Notes: generated by a model not told the origin, from the sequence alone. A stretch of DNA of 8,713 bases from GCA-2697345 sp049602715 (GCA_049602715.1 JBMYRX010000069.1:1-8713), one strand, 5' to 3'; counted from the stretch's first letter, positions 1 through 6,223 are shown. Numbers and translations: made by a program.

Positions 1-53
1 TTTTATACAGTCTAAGTTGCTAACACGATTATAATTAATATTTTTATAGTATT

Positions 54-66
54 AGTTACTGTAACT
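54..66. repeat. 13-bp perfect palindrome
   Basis: AGTTAC and GTAACT flank a single T, giving a perfect inverted repeat with a one-base centre. That centre is too tight for an RNA hairpin, so if functional it would be a protein-binding dyad. No gene start is close enough to give it a role, and a short dyad like this can arise by chance in AT-rich DNA. Confidence 0.3.
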
Positions 67-129
67 TCTCTGACAAACTACACCATATCTTGTGCCTAGC
101 TCGTTGAGTACTACTATTTGACGTGTTTA

Positions 130-155
130 TGGCCTCAAGGTCAACGTGTTTTTTT
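130..155 (+). terminator. possible weak rightward terminator
   Basis: TGGCC (130-134) pairs with GGTCA (139-143), including one G-U pair, around a TCAA tetraloop. Five bases later comes T7 (149-155). The shape resembles an intrinsic terminator for a rightward transcript entering from left of the window. The stem is short and the T-run is offset, so this is tentative. An alternative stem, TTGAC (118-122) with GTCAA (140-144), competes with it. Confidence 0.2.
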
Positions 156-320
156 ACTAATTTTAAGATTTTTTTTATTGACTAAAGAATTTTTTTTAGG
201 ATCAATTTTCTTAATCCCACACATAAAAATTAACCTAAGCTCTCCTAAAAAAAAAAAACTTAATTAGATTATAACCTTAGCGAAGTATTTTAATTAAATC
301 TTATAAAGTGTTGAGATTCG

Positions 321-366
321 TTTTTTTAAAAAATAAAAAACTTATAACTTATATTCTTTAAGAAAA
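321..366 (-). terminator. U-rich 3' flank of tRNA-Pro, possible terminator
   Basis: On the minus strand the DNA just past the tRNA CCA contains a weak dyad (TTCT-TAA-AGAA) and then two six-base T-runs separated by one A (328-340). No stable GC hairpin is present, so this would be at best a weak intrinsic terminator or a processing region. A T12 run further along (258-247 on the minus strand) could provide backup. Confidence 0.25.
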
Positions 367-443
367 TGGTCGGGACGGTAAGATTCGAACTTACGACCCC
401 CTGTTCCCAAAACAGGTGCGCTACCAGGCTGCGCCACGCCCCG
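367..443 (-). tRNA. tRNA-Pro (anticodon UGG)
   Basis: Read on the minus strand from 443 to 367, this is a complete 77-nt cloverleaf. The acceptor stem is CGGGGCG with CGTCCCG (one G-U pair), followed by discriminator A and an encoded CCA at the 3' end (367-369). The D arm has GCGC/GCGC. The anticodon stem CCTGT/ACAGG carries the loop TTTGGGA, giving anticodon UGG (proline, CCN codons). The variable region is GGGTC, and the T arm GTAAG/CTTAC has the standard TTCGAAT loop. It lies 59 bp downstream of the DUF192 gene on the same strand and may be read through from it or have its own promoter. No strong -35/-10 pair is evident just upstream. Confidence 0.97.
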
Positions 444-502
444 ACAATGGAGACTTTTTAACGACACATGACAGGATTGAAAAGCCCAAAAACTAAAATT
501 TG

Positions 503-985
503 TTATTTAGTACACGGCCACAAAGCTGTTTTATTATCAAGACTACTAGTTTGGATCGAGTCTCCGACAGCTATACCCAACTGAGACGTCTGCCCACCAT
601 TAATCTCAATCGCTCCAATTAAATCAATCCCACCGAAAATTTGTTTATCGCTGAAGGGCTCAGCGTTTTCATAGATAGATTTAATTAGGCCATTTTTATC
701 AAAAAAAATGATATCGAGTGAAAGCGGCGTATTCTTCATCCAAAAGACTAATTGTCTCGGTTTATCATATATAAATAACATACCATTTTTGATCCCCAAG
801 AACTCTCGATACATCAACCCTTTAGCCCTCTTAGCTGGAGTATTAGCTATTTCAACATCAAAAATTACATTAAATCCGTTAGTTATGATTGATAATTTAT
901 TCTTCTCACAAGAAGGTAAAGCCATTTTTACAGAAGAAAATAGTGTAACACCCAATAATAGAATGAACCTTAATTTTTTAAACAT
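503..985 (-). CDS. secreted DUF192 family protein
   Basis: This encodes a 160-residue protein. Residues 1 to about 22 look like a secretion signal: Lys/Arg near the start (KKLR), then a hydrophobic core (FILLLGVTLF). The rest matches the DUF192 domain: RAKGLMYRE (53-61), GMLFIYD (68-74), FWMKNTPLSLDIIFFD (81-96), ENAEP (106-110) and an AIEINGG segment near 125-131. DUF192 proteins are small beta-rich proteins, common in alphaproteobacteria and usually exported; their biochemical role is not established. Cys26 and Cys158 are the only two cysteines, so a disulfide is possible in the periplasm (inference). The ATG at 985 is preceded by AAGGG about 10 bases upstream. A start at Met21 would remove the signal and is less likely. 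The gene lies between pdxH (71 bp upstream) and tRNA-Pro, all leftward. Confidence 0.88.
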   Translation of the reverse strand: MFKKLRFILLLGVTLFSSVKMALPSCEKNKLSIITNGFNVIFDVEIANTPAKRAKGLMYREFLGIKNGMLFIYDKPRQLVFWMKNTPLSLDIIFFDKNGLIKSIYENAEPFSDKQIFGGIDLIGAIEINGGQTSQLGIAVGDSIQTSSLDNKTALWPCTK

Positions 986-1056
986 TCAATAAACACCCTT
1001 CATTATCTCTCGGCTCATAATAAGAAACAAATGCTCACGAACTCAATGTAGACAAA

Positions 1057-1662
1057 TTATGGTTGTAATCTAGTGACCGTCCAAGCAGAATTAGGTTTCT
1101 CACGGCACCATCTATACCTATCATGTAATCTGGAAGGCCCATCAGCCCAAAACTCCATCTCCAATGGCTTTACACGGAACCCCCCCCAAAAATGAGGTCG
1201 TTTCGGATTCTCACCTAGTGTCTTGGTAAATTTTTCTACTGAATTTAATAATAACTCCCGAGACTCTATTGGCCTGGATTGCTTAGAAGCCCACGCCCCA
1301 ATCCTACTCTTTAACGAACGTGAGGAAAAATAATTATCAGCAAGCTTTCCCTCTTCTTTCGCAACCAAACCGCGAACTCTTATTTGCCTCCGCAAGGATT
1401 TCCAATGAATGACAAAGGCCAATTTTTGTGAACTGAGAATTTCAGATGATTTAACACTACCATAATTCGTGTAGAATAAAAAATCTTCACCATCGATGTC
1501 TTTCAAAAGTACCATACGAACATTAGGGAATCCAGAATCATCCACAGTTGACAAAGCTATAGCGTTTGGATCATTAATTTCTTTTTCTACTGCTTCATCC
1601 ATCCACTTCTTGAATAAAACAATTGGATCTTTTTCTAAAAATAATTTATCGTTATTTAACAT
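1057..1662 (-). CDS. pdxH: pyridoxamine 5'-phosphate oxidase
   Basis: PdxH is an FMN-dependent cytosolic enzyme that oxidises pyridoxine or pyridoxamine 5'-phosphate to pyridoxal 5'-phosphate (PLP), using oxygen. The 201-residue product has the family landmarks in order: RMVLLK (49-54) and FYTNY (63-67) of the FMN site, HWKSLRRQIRVRG (86-98), SRIGAWASKQSRPI (119-132), the conserved WGGFRV (159-164), EFW (170-172) and the substrate-binding RLHDR (178-182), ending in RLQP. It is slightly shorter than the E. coli enzyme, mainly at the N-terminus, which is disordered and dispensable there. An AAGG lies about 6 bases before the ATG. The WGG codons form a run of eight G (1187-1180 on the minus strand), unusual in this AT-rich DNA, but the frame is intact. 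It diverges from fabI and is followed by the DUF192 gene. Its product PLP is the cofactor of the aminotransferase at 3128-4312. Confidence 0.97.
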   Translation of the reverse strand: MLNNDKLFLEKDPIVLFKKWMDEAVEKEINDPNAIALSTVDDSGFPNVRMVLLKDIDGEDFLFYTNYGSVKSSEILSSQKLAFVIHWKSLRRQIRVRGLVAKEEGKLADNYFSSRSLKSRIGAWASKQSRPIESRELLLNSVEKFTKTLGENPKRPHFWGGFRVKPLEMEFWADGPSRLHDRYRWCREKPNSAWTVTRLQP

Positions 1663-1794
1663 TTAGTACCTTTTTAAATTGATATTTTTACCGATTTAAT
1701 ACAAAAATAGTTGAGCACAGAGAAAATCTCCTGTCTTGATACCGCTCGACCTTTATCATATGTAATAATAACAACAGACTTTGGAAAGAAAATA
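1663..1794. promoter_or_regulatory. divergent pdxH/fabI intergenic region
   Basis: These 132 bp separate two diverging start codons and must hold promoters for both units. For fabI, a TTGATA (1736-1741) lies 17 bp before TATGTA (1759-1764), and an overlapping TATCAT (1754-1759) is closer to the -10 consensus but lacks a good -35. For pdxH, the A/T-rich stretch 1663-1700 holds several -10-like words on the minus strand without a clear -35. An imperfect dyad, ACAGAGA-AAA-TCTCCTGT (1717-1734), sits just before the putative fabI -35 and could be an operator. All of these assignments are by eye. Confidence 0.4.
1783..1788 (+). promoter_or_regulatory. ribosome binding site deciding the fabI start
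   Basis: GGAAAG ends 6 bases before the ATG at 1795. The frame stays open upstream to a TTG at 1711, but that start has no Shine-Dalgarno sequence and would add 28 residues unlike any FabI N-terminus. The ATG at 1795 places the Rossmann fold directly at the N-terminus, as in the family. Confidence 0.7.
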
Positions 1795-2601
1795 ATGTCT
1801 AATAATTTACTGAAAGGCAAGCGAGGCTTAATAATGGGTGTCGCAAATGATAAATCTATAGCATGGGGAATAGCTAAGGTATGTGCTGATCAAGGAGCAG
1901 AGTTAGCCTTTTCTTATCAAGGGGAACAACTCTTAAAGAGAGTCAAACCTTTAGCTGAAGAGGCAGGCTCAAATCATATCATCGAATGCGATGTTAGTTC
2001 CCAGGTATCTTTAGACAACTTATTTGAATATTTATCCGAAAAATGGGGGCAATTAGACTTTGTAGTACACGCCATTGGTTTTTCTGATAAAAATGAACTA
2101 CGAGGACGATATGTTGATACGTCTCAAGAAAATTTTAGAACATCAATGGATATTTCAGTTTACTCGTTTACAGCCGTTTTAGCCAGAGCGGAAAAATTAA
2201 TGCTAAATGGTGGATCAGCACTTACCTTAACCTATTATGGGGCGGAAAAAGTAATGCCTCATTATAATGTTATGGGTGTCGCTAAAGCAGCTCTGGAGAC
2301 ATCTGTAAAATATTTAGCAGAAGATCTGGGGAAAAATAAGATTAGGGTAAATGCTATTTCTGCAGGTACTATTAAAACTCTAGCATCTTCTGGAATAGGC
2401 GACTTTAGATATATAATGAAATGGAATGAATACAACTCTCCCTTGAGGCGAACAGTAACTCAAGAAGAAGTTGGGAATTCAGCATTATACCTCTTATCAG
2501 ATCTTGGATCAGCCGTAACAGGGGAAATTCTCCACGTTGATGCAGGATATCATGTTGTAGGTATGAAAGCGGTAGATGCACCAGATATAGAGAAAATATG
2601 A
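1795..2601 (+). CDS. fabI: enoyl-[acyl-carrier-protein] reductase (NADH)
   Basis: FabI performs the last step of each fatty-acid elongation cycle, reducing trans-2-enoyl-ACP to acyl-ACP with NAD(P)H in the cytosol. The 268-residue product is a divergent short-chain dehydrogenase. It has the FabI form of the N-terminal cofactor motif, GVANDKSIAWGIA (15-27), then HAIGF (92-96). The FabI active site is Tyr147, Tyr157 and Lys164 in YYGAEKVMPHYNVMGVAK, which correspond to E. coli Tyr146, Tyr156 and Lys163. RVNAISAG (184-191) and GDFRYIMKWNEYNSPLRR (202-219) follow. The tail HVDAGYHVVGMK is typical of alphaproteobacterial FabI. Thr192 occupies the position of E. coli Pro191 in the usual AGPIKTL loop. 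This is the classical target of triclosan and diazaborines; Gly95 (E. coli Gly93, a known resistance site) is unchanged. The stop overlaps the gpt start (ATGA), suggesting coupled translation. Confidence 0.97.
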   Translation: MSNNLLKGKRGLIMGVANDKSIAWGIAKVCADQGAELAFSYQGEQLLKRVKPLAEEAGSNHIIECDVSSQVSLDNLFEYLSEKWGQLDFVVHAIGFSDKNELRGRYVDTSQENFRTSMDISVYSFTAVLARAEKLMLNGGSALTLTYYGAEKVMPHYNVMGVAKAALETSVKYLAEDLGKNKIRVNAISAGTIKTLASSGIGDFRYIMKWNEYNSPLRRTVTQEEVGNSALYLLSDLGSAVTGEILHVDAGYHVVGMKAVDAPDIEKI

Positions 2602-3098
2602 CAGACAGATTACCATACGAAAAAGGGTTTCACATAAGTTGGGATCAAATTCATCGAGACTCGAGAGCCTTGGCTTGGCGTTTAGACGGGAAAGGCCCTT
2701 CAAAAGGACACTGGAAAGGAATTGTAGCTATAACTCGTGGTGGAATGGCTCCTGCAATGATAGTCGCTAGAGAGTTAGATATAAGAATAGTGGAAACAAT
2801 CTCAATTAAGTCTTATGATCATCAGTCTCAATCTGACGCTCAAATACTTAAAGAACCATCTAACACTCTTATGAAAGATGGAGAAGGGATTATAATTATC
2901 GATGACCTTGTAGACAGTGGAAAAACACTTGATGTCGTCCGAAAATCCTACCCAAAAGCGCACTATGCAACCGTTTACGCTAAGGCGAAAGGCAGACCAC
3001 TCGTTGACACATTTATTACTGAAGTAAGTCAAGATACCTGGATCTTTTTTCCTTGGGACATGGCACTACAGTACGTCGAGCCGTTTCACGGCAACTAA
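2598..3098 (+). CDS. gpt: xanthine-guanine phosphoribosyltransferase
   Basis: Gpt salvages guanine and xanthine (hypoxanthine poorly) by transfer of phosphoribosyl from PRPP, giving GMP or XMP. The 166-residue protein is a type I PRTase. Residues 41-60 hold the ITRGGMAPAMIVAREL segment typical of XGPRT. The PRPP-binding loop IIIIDDLVDSGKT (98-110) carries the acidic pair Asp102-Asp103. AHYATVYAKAKGRPLVD (121-137) and the purine-binding QDTWIFFPWDM (145-155) match the E. coli Gpt C-terminus. It is a little longer than E. coli Gpt (152 residues), chiefly from about 15 extra N-terminal residues. The start codon lies inside the last codons of fabI (ATGA overlap, 2598-2601), so its translation is probably coupled to fabI. 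A small hairpin, GCCGT-TTC-ACGGC (3080-3092), sits at its 3' end. Confidence 0.95.
   Translation: MTDRLPYEKGFHISWDQIHRDSRALAWRLDGKGPSKGHWKGIVAITRGGMAPAMIVARELDIRIVETISIKSYDHQSQSDAQILKEPSNTLMKDGEGIIIIDDLVDSGKTLDVVRKSYPKAHYATVYAKAKGRPLVDTFITEVSQDTWIFFPWDMALQYVEPFHGN
3080..3092. repeat. short hairpin at the 3' end of gpt
   Basis: GCCGT and ACGGC form a perfect 5-bp GC-rich stem around TTC, ending 3 bases before the gpt stop codon. No T-run follows on the plus strand, so it is not an intrinsic terminator. It could mildly stabilise the upstream fabI-gpt RNA or be coincidental. Confidence 0.35.
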
Positions 3099-3127
3099 CT
3101 AAAAAATAACTTACGCTTATTCAATAG

Positions 3128-4312
3128 ATGAATGATTATAACAAAAATATATTAAGTACAGCGAGACCTCCTATTATAGAGATTTTGGAGTGGCTTGAGG
3201 AGATACAGTTACCAAGTGGATTAAAACTTCTTGATGTATCTCAGGCTGCTCCATCGACACCACCTCCGCTCAGCATGAGGAAACATCTAAGTGAGGTAAT
3301 TATAAAAGATAATTCGGTTCATTTTTATGGCCCGGTGCTTGGCAGAAAGGACTTGAGAACTGCTTTTAGGGATCATCTAAGGTCGTTTTATACCTCAAAT
3401 CTTATAGACTTTCATAATATTGCGATTACCTCAGGCTGCAACCAAGCCTTCGGTGCAACAATTTCTACTCTCGCTAAGGAGGGTGATGAAATAATTTTAC
3501 CAATCCCCTGGTATTTTAATCATAAAATGTGGCTTGATATTTTTGGTATCAAAGCAATCCCATTGCCAAACAATAAAAACTTAACTCCCTGCGTTACATT
3601 GGCAGAAGATCTAGTAACTGAAAAAACTAAGGCAATTGTTCTGATCACGCCTAATAACCCAACTGGAAAAGTATATCCCAAATCGCTAATTCATGATTTT
3701 TTTAAAGTCTGCGTCAAATATAATATTCAACTGATTGTTGATGAAACTTACAAGGACTTCGGTCTAAACCGAAGTCCTCCACATGGTCTATTTATGAAAA
3801 AGGCCTGGGAAGATAACTATACATTACTATATTCCTTTTCTAAAGTATTTCACTTAACCGGCCATCGCGTTGGAGCAGTTGTAACGTCAAAAACTCGTTT
3901 AATTGAAATGGAGAAATTTCTTGATTCATCTACTATTTGTCCAAGTCAATTAGGCCAACTAGCAGCTTTATATGGGTTAAATAAATTATCAAATTGGGTC
4001 TCAAATCAACGCAATAAAGTAAATTTAAAACGTAACGAACTCATTAAATGCTTTAGACCTCTGCAAAAAAAAGGTTGGAAATTATCAGGCCTCGGTGCAT
4101 ATTTTGCTTATCTAGAGCACCCATTTGATGTTGACTCAAAAATTTTATCTAAGCTCATATTAGAAAAGCTATCTATCTTGGTGGTCCCAGGCGCCTTATT
4201 TTATGAGAAAGACAACACTAACGGTGATAAGTTTATAAGAATAGCTTTTGCTAACATATCAGTTAAAGAAATTAAAATTTTATTTAAAAGATTAGAATCT
4301 TTTCAACCCTAA
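3128..4312 (+). CDS. class I/II PLP-dependent aminotransferase
   Basis: This 394-residue protein is a fold-type I aminotransferase; its substrate cannot be told from sequence. Motifs in order: the N-terminal FYGPVLGRKDLR (66-77), where family members bind substrate; ITSGCNQAFGA (100-110) for the PLP phosphate; PWYFNHKMW (127-135); TPNNPTGKVY (174-183) with Asn177; VDETYKDF (204-211) with Asp205 and Tyr208; SFSKVFHLTGHRVG (236-249) with the Schiff-base lysine Lys239 and Arg247; and FIRIAFAN (369-376), where Arg371 should hold the substrate carboxylate. It resembles an alphaproteobacterial group with the WYFNHKM and SGCNQAF signatures, usually annotated only as aminotransferase. It lies 29 bp after gpt with no clear Shine-Dalgarno, and 63 bp before ppiD. 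Proximity to trp genes hints at aromatic amino or keto acids, but this is guesswork. A perfect 11-bp hairpin lies within codons 209-217. Confidence 0.93.
   Translation: MNDYNKNILSTARPPIIEILEWLEEIQLPSGLKLLDVSQAAPSTPPPLSMRKHLSEVIIKDNSVHFYGPVLGRKDLRTAFRDHLRSFYTSNLIDFHNIAITSGCNQAFGATISTLAKEGDEIILPIPWYFNHKMWLDIFGIKAIPLPNNKNLTPCVTLAEDLVTEKTKAIVLITPNNPTGKVYPKSLIHDFFKVCVKYNIQLIVDETYKDFGLNRSPPHGLFMKKAWEDNYTLLYSFSKVFHLTGHRVGAVVTSKTRLIEMEKFLDSSTICPSQLGQLAALYGLNKLSNWVSNQRNKVNLKRNELIKCFRPLQKKGWKLSGLGAYFAYLEHPFDVDSKILSKLILEKLSILVVPGALFYEKDNTNGDKFIRIAFANISVKEIKILFKRLESFQP
3753..3778. repeat. perfect 11-bp inverted repeat inside the aminotransferase gene
   Basis: AGGACTTCGGT (3753-3763) and ACCGAAGTCCT (3768-3778) are exact reverse complements around a CTAA loop. 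In RNA this would be a stable hairpin, much more GC-rich than the surroundings. It encodes KDFGLNRSP right after the conserved DETY motif. No T-run follows, so it is not an obvious terminator. Confidence 0.85.
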
Positions 4313-4375
4313 CACTTGCTCAGTCGGTAACAAAGGTTTACTTGGTTAATTAGTTGAAATGTTAAGGTAAATAAA

Positions 4376-6223
4376 ATGGCTTCTTCTGTAGGTTCAAAAA
4401 CATCAAAAGTTTTTATTTGGATAATTTTATTGTTATTGATTATTGGCTTGGGCGGCTTTGGAATCGGCGGCTTTGGTCGATCCCTAAACGTTATAGGTAG
4501 TGTCGGCGACAAAGAAATCTCGGCTAGTCGATATATTGAAACACTTCGACAAGAAATTTCAGCTTTTGAACAGCAGTCGGGAAACTCTATAAGTCCTTCC
4601 GAGGCTATAAAATTAGGACTTGACGCTCAAGCTTTGGAAAAATTGATTGCGACAACCGCACTTGATTTAGAAGCCTCTGAGATAGGTCTTTCCGTTGGGA
4701 ATAAAGAATTAGCAAGTTACTTGAGTAAAATAAGTCAATTCCAAGGAGCAGATGGAAACTTTAACCAGGATACCTACCGTATGGTTTTAACTCAAGTAAA
4801 TAAAAATGTTTCGGACTTTGAACAAGATGTTAGAGAAGGCCTAACCCGCGATATGCTAAAAGACGGTTTTTCTAGTGGTGGTCTTCAAACAACTACCTAT
4901 GCAGAAAGTCTATTCAATTATATTAATGAAGAAAGAATAGTGAAAACAGCTGTTCTAACGAAAAATGATCTTATTAATAAAATACCGTCACCATCAAATA
5001 TCGATCTAGAAAACTTTCTATCGGAGAACGAAGAGCGTTTTACCGTGCCAGAAAGAAAGAAAATAACATATGCTATTCTTACACCTAAATCTCTTAAAGG
5101 CACCGTTAAAGTATCGGAACTAGAACTAAGTGAGAATTATGAGTCCAAGTATAAAATATATAATCGTCCTGAGTTCCGACGCATTGAACGAATAGCGTTC
5201 CAAGACTCCGCAACCGCTAAACAAACTTTAACTCGTTTAAAAACTCAGGATATTTCGTTTGATACTATTTTTGAAGAAAGAGGATTGACAAAAAATGATG
5301 TCAATCTTGGCTTACTCAGTAAAGAAGCGCTTTCAGATAACGTGGGAAGTCGTGTTTTTGCATTACCTCTATTTAAAGTTAGCGAAGTAATCGAGTCTGA
5401 TTTAGGGCCATCTTTATATCGAACCGTAGAAATAATAGATCCAATTACAAGGCCATTTGAAGATGTAAGAGGAGAACTGGAAGACAGTGTTCTTATCGAC
5501 AAGGCAAAAGCACTGATAATTAATAAGAAAGACTTTTACGAAGACTTGTTGGTTGGTGGCGCCAGTTTAGAAGATCTAGTAGAAGAAACAGAGTTCGAAA
5601 TAAAGTCTGTTTCTTTCCACCCCACTTTTGAAAATCAATTAACAGATAACGTATTAATCTCTGAAGCAGAAAAACTTAAATCTGATGATTACCCTACTCT
5701 CTTTGATCTAAACGATGGAAGTATTGCGGCTATGCGTTTAGACGAAATCTTACCTTCTTACCTACCAAAACTGGTTAATATTAGAGATAGGGTTTTAAAA
5801 GAATGGGAATTGTTTACTCTCAAGGCACACTTAAGAGAACTAGCTGATGATATAATTAAAAAAACTGCCCCAAATTCTGATTGGACCTTTCTAGCCAAGA
5901 GGACACCCAAAATAGTAGTGTTAAATCGACTAGGAACTAATCCTGATAGTTCGTTTCAATTAACTAATGCAGCGTTTAATACAGACCAAAATACTATTGG
6001 TTATATTGATAGCGGTGATACCGGTGTTATTTTTGAAGTCACAAAAATTAACCTACCGAATTTAGATTCGAATGAAGCAAAAATGTTCATAGAACAGCTT
6101 AATAAACAAACCAAAATTGAGTTTGAGAATGATATCTTTATATATTTTGTAGAGGCTCTTCAAAACAAATCAGGGTTTAAATTAGATAGAGCCGCATTAA
6201 ACTCTATCCATCAACAATTCTAG
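4376..6223 (+). CDS. membrane-anchored PpiD/SurA-like periplasmic folding factor
   Basis: This 615-residue protein has the PpiD layout: a short cytosolic N-terminus with Lys7 and Lys11, one membrane anchor (about 12-33, FIWIILLLLIIGLGGFGIGGFG), then a large periplasmic part. Residues about 40-165 form a SurA/PpiD-type N-terminal chaperone domain (GSVGDKEISASRYIETL..., then a helical stretch ending in FEQDVREGL). Residues about 265-355 look like a parvulin domain; its C-terminal half (GLLSKEALSDNVGSRVFAL through VSEVIESDLGPSLYRTVEI) aligns with the parvulin pattern. The usual opening ARHIL and closing GYHI motifs are replaced by FRRIERIAF and GPSLYRTVEI, so both conserved histidines are absent and isomerase activity is doubtful. 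E. coli PpiD likewise acts mainly as a chaperone for proteins leaving the Sec translocon. An AAGG lies about 8 bases before the ATG. The stop is 7 bp before trpE, a layout familiar in alphaproteobacteria. Confidence 0.88.
   Translation: MASSVGSKTSKVFIWIILLLLIIGLGGFGIGGFGRSLNVIGSVGDKEISASRYIETLRQEISAFEQQSGNSISPSEAIKLGLDAQALEKLIATTALDLEASEIGLSVGNKELASYLSKISQFQGADGNFNQDTYRMVLTQVNKNVSDFEQDVREGLTRDMLKDGFSSGGLQTTTYAESLFNYINEERIVKTAVLTKNDLINKIPSPSNIDLENFLSENEERFTVPERKKITYAILTPKSLKGTVKVSELELSENYESKYKIYNRPEFRRIERIAFQDSATAKQTLTRLKTQDISFDTIFEERGLTKNDVNLGLLSKEALSDNVGSRVFALPLFKVSEVIESDLGPSLYRTVEIIDPITRPFEDVRGELEDSVLIDKAKALIINKKDFYEDLLVGGASLEDLVEETEFEIKSVSFHPTFENQLTDNVLISEAEKLKSDDYPTLFDLNDGSIAAMRLDEILPSYLPKLVNIRDRVLKEWELFTLKAHLRELADDIIKKTAPNSDWTFLAKRTPKIVVLNRLGTNPDSSFQLTNAAFNTDQNTIGYIDSGDTGVIFEVTKINLPNLDSNEAKMFIEQLNKQTKIEFENDIFIYFVEALQNKSGFKLDRAALNSIHQQF
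4451..4476. repeat. 11-bp direct repeat in the anchor of the PpiD-like gene
   Basis: GGCGGCTTTGG occurs at 4451-4461 and again at 4466-4476, an in-frame 15-nt period. It encodes GGFGI-GGFGR at the end of the membrane segment. A small tandem duplication fits, though Gly-Phe-Gly repeats near this position are common in related proteins. Confidence 0.6.
5281..5308. repeat. 10-bp inverted repeat inside the PpiD-like gene
   Basis: AGGATTGACA (5281-5290) pairs with TGTCAATCTT (5299-5308) through ten base pairs, one of them G-U, around an 8-nt A-rich loop. It encodes part of the degenerate parvulin domain. It has no T-run behind it, and the contained TTGACA has no matching -10 at normal spacing. 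Confidence 0.6.

Larger units (their letters stand above)
1..366. other. AT-rich intergenic region, no gene seen
   Basis: No convincing reading frame or RNA gene is visible on either strand; the left-edge frames close within a few codons. The stretch is dominated by homopolymer runs: T7 at 149-155, T8 at 169-176, T8 at 190-197, A12 at 247-258, and T7 followed by A6 at 321-333. It also holds a 13-bp perfect palindrome, AGTTAC-T-GTAACT, at 54-66. A 10-bp near-repeat occurs at 231-240 and 272-281 (TAACCT[A/T]AGC); this may be chance in such biased DNA. The region lies downstream of the leftward tRNA-Pro, so some of the runs read as U-tracts on that transcript. A small RNA cannot be excluded, but nothing matches one I recognise. 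Confidence 0.7.

Noticed and set aside
231..281. Direct repeat TAACCTAAGC / TAACCTTAGC as a functional repeat
   Set aside because: Two copies of 10 bases with one mismatch are weak evidence in DNA of this composition; no third copy was seen.
367..443. tRNA-Pro as an integration site for a mobile element
   Set aside because: No repeat of the tRNA 3' end, integrase or foreign-looking gene is present in the window.
708..992. 94-codon open frame on the plus strand opposite the DUF192 gene
   Set aside because: It is antisense to a gene with a clear family match, has no recognisable domain, and is what AT-rich DNA gives by chance.
1711..1794. N-terminal extension of fabI from a TTG at 1711
   Set aside because: It has no Shine-Dalgarno, covers the likely promoter and dyad, and adds 28 residues not found in FabI. 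The ATG at 1795 has a good GGAAAG and the normal N-terminus.
5285..5290. Consensus TTGACA as an internal promoter for trpE
   Set aside because: No -10-like hexamer occurs 16-18 bases downstream; the word is better explained as one arm of the dyad.
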